6,455 nucleotides of DNA from JANNSX01 sp031403155 (GTDB lineage: Bacteria > Pseudomonadota > Alphaproteobacteria > Rhizobiales > Hyphomicrobiaceae). Below the pieces are notes generated by a model. That model was not told where the DNA came from. It did no database searches and was given only the letters and a program-made list of their open reading frames with translations. The position numbers were made by a program, and so were the translations under genes. The DNA is taken from positions 1-6,455 of the forward strand of contig JANNSX010000074.1 in the NCBI GenBank assembly GCA_031403155.1, in the 5' to 3' direction. Positions within the stretch are counted from its first letter, which is position 1; every line of letters begins with the position of its first letter. Of this stretch, positions 6,149 through 6,455 are shown piece after piece.

Positions 6149-6342
6149 GTCGAGGGCAGCGGCCCCGAACGTCCTTGCGCGCGCCGCGATTGCCCACAAT
6201 CGGCCCCTCGCGACCAGCAGCCTCATCGCCAGAGTCAGCCTGCTGGAGCCCGGATCAACTTGACAACCTGGGCAGATGCTCCCTCATCAACCGGCGCCGC
6301 AAAAGCAGCAGTCGATCCGGTAGTGGTTTCAAGGACACGGCG

Positions 6343-6361
6343 AACCGAGGTCAGCTCGGTT
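6343..6361. repeat. 7-bp stem-loop
   Basis: aaccgag (6343-6349) pairs with ctcggtt (6355-6361) around a 5-nt loop. A T-rich stretch (tgtttccgttttt) begins five bases after the stem on the + strand, so it could be a weak terminator-like structure, but the gap and interrupted T-run make that uncertain. Confidence 0.5.
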
Positions 6362-6402
6362 AGGGTGTTTCCGTTTTTCGTTGAATCACTTCAGCACCCT
6401 AA
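6360..6402. repeat. 8-bp inverted repeat flanking an AT-rich 27-nt spacer
   Basis: ttagggtg (6360-6367) is the exact reverse complement of caccctaa (6395-6402). The left arm overlaps the last two bases of the neighbouring stem-loop. The sequence that follows to the window end (including cttttcggaaaaccg) resembles, from memory, the intergenic repeats scattered through Rhizobiales-type genomes; this is an impression I could not verify here. Confidence 0.45.
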
Positions 6403-6455
6403 TTCCTTGGTTTGTCGTGCTTCTTTTCGGAAAACCGCTTCGGATCCCGGCCTTC

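Larger units (their letters stand above)
6149..6455. other. Intergenic region downstream of hppA, no supported gene
   Basis: I see no credible gene in these 307 bases. A 77-codon open frame (6130-6363) begins inside the hppA terminator hairpin, has no ribosome site and gives a Ser/Arg-rich product. The right third (from about 6360) is AT-richer than the rest of the window and carries the inverted repeats listed separately. The next gene starts beyond the edge. Confidence 0.6.

Noticed and set aside
6130..6363. A 77-codon open frame downstream of hppA
   Set aside because: It starts inside the hppA terminator hairpin, lacks a ribosome site and has a low-complexity Ser/Arg-rich product.

Overview
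The window is GC-rich, and its gene content and style point to an alphaproteobacterium. A Rhodospirillales- or Hyphomicrobiales-like organism is my best guess; I cannot name a genus. The grounds are the GC-rich third codon positions, an Rhodospirillum-type potassium-independent proton pyrophosphatase, a bactofilin, an RTX protein, and intergenic palindromes of the kind common in these genomes. Four real protein genes are visible: one cut by the left edge and three complete.

Left part (2-1048, + strand): the C-terminal part of a retron-type reverse transcriptase fused in one frame to a TIR domain. The reverse transcriptase catalytic YADD motif lies only about 14 codons inside the window. The retron-specific VTG motif and a thumb-like region follow, then a complete TIR domain with a candidate catalytic glutamate, then a Pro/Ala/Glu-rich tail. 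This is the most interesting item. It is very probably the protein half of an anti-phage retron whose toxic effector is built into the reverse transcriptase. The N-terminal part of the protein and the msr-msd noncoding RNA, normally upstream, lie outside the window.

1049-1450: a convergent intergenic region with no convincing gene. It holds at least four hairpin-forming palindromes, two of which share the same core.

1451-3650 (- strand): a secreted, calcium-binding RTX-repeat protein (1451-2914), preceded on the same strand by a bactofilin cytoskeletal gene (3078-3650). A strong intrinsic terminator reads out of the bactofilin gene at about 3021-3052, so the two are probably separate transcription units.

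3651-3956: a divergent promoter region between bactofilin and hppA. It has a TTGACA hexamer, an inverted repeat and a 13-nt direct repeat just ahead of the hppA ribosome binding site.

3957-6083 (+ strand): hppA, a complete membrane-bound proton-translocating pyrophosphatase of the potassium-independent subtype, followed by a textbook intrinsic terminator (6119-6148). The last 310 bases have no supported gene but contain inverted repeats and an AT-richer stretch that may be the start of an intergenic repeat cut by the window edge.

The genes do not form one pathway. The retron-TIR gene looks like an accessory defence gene beside ordinary housekeeping (hppA), cell-shape/envelope (bactofilin) and secreted-protein (RTX) genes.
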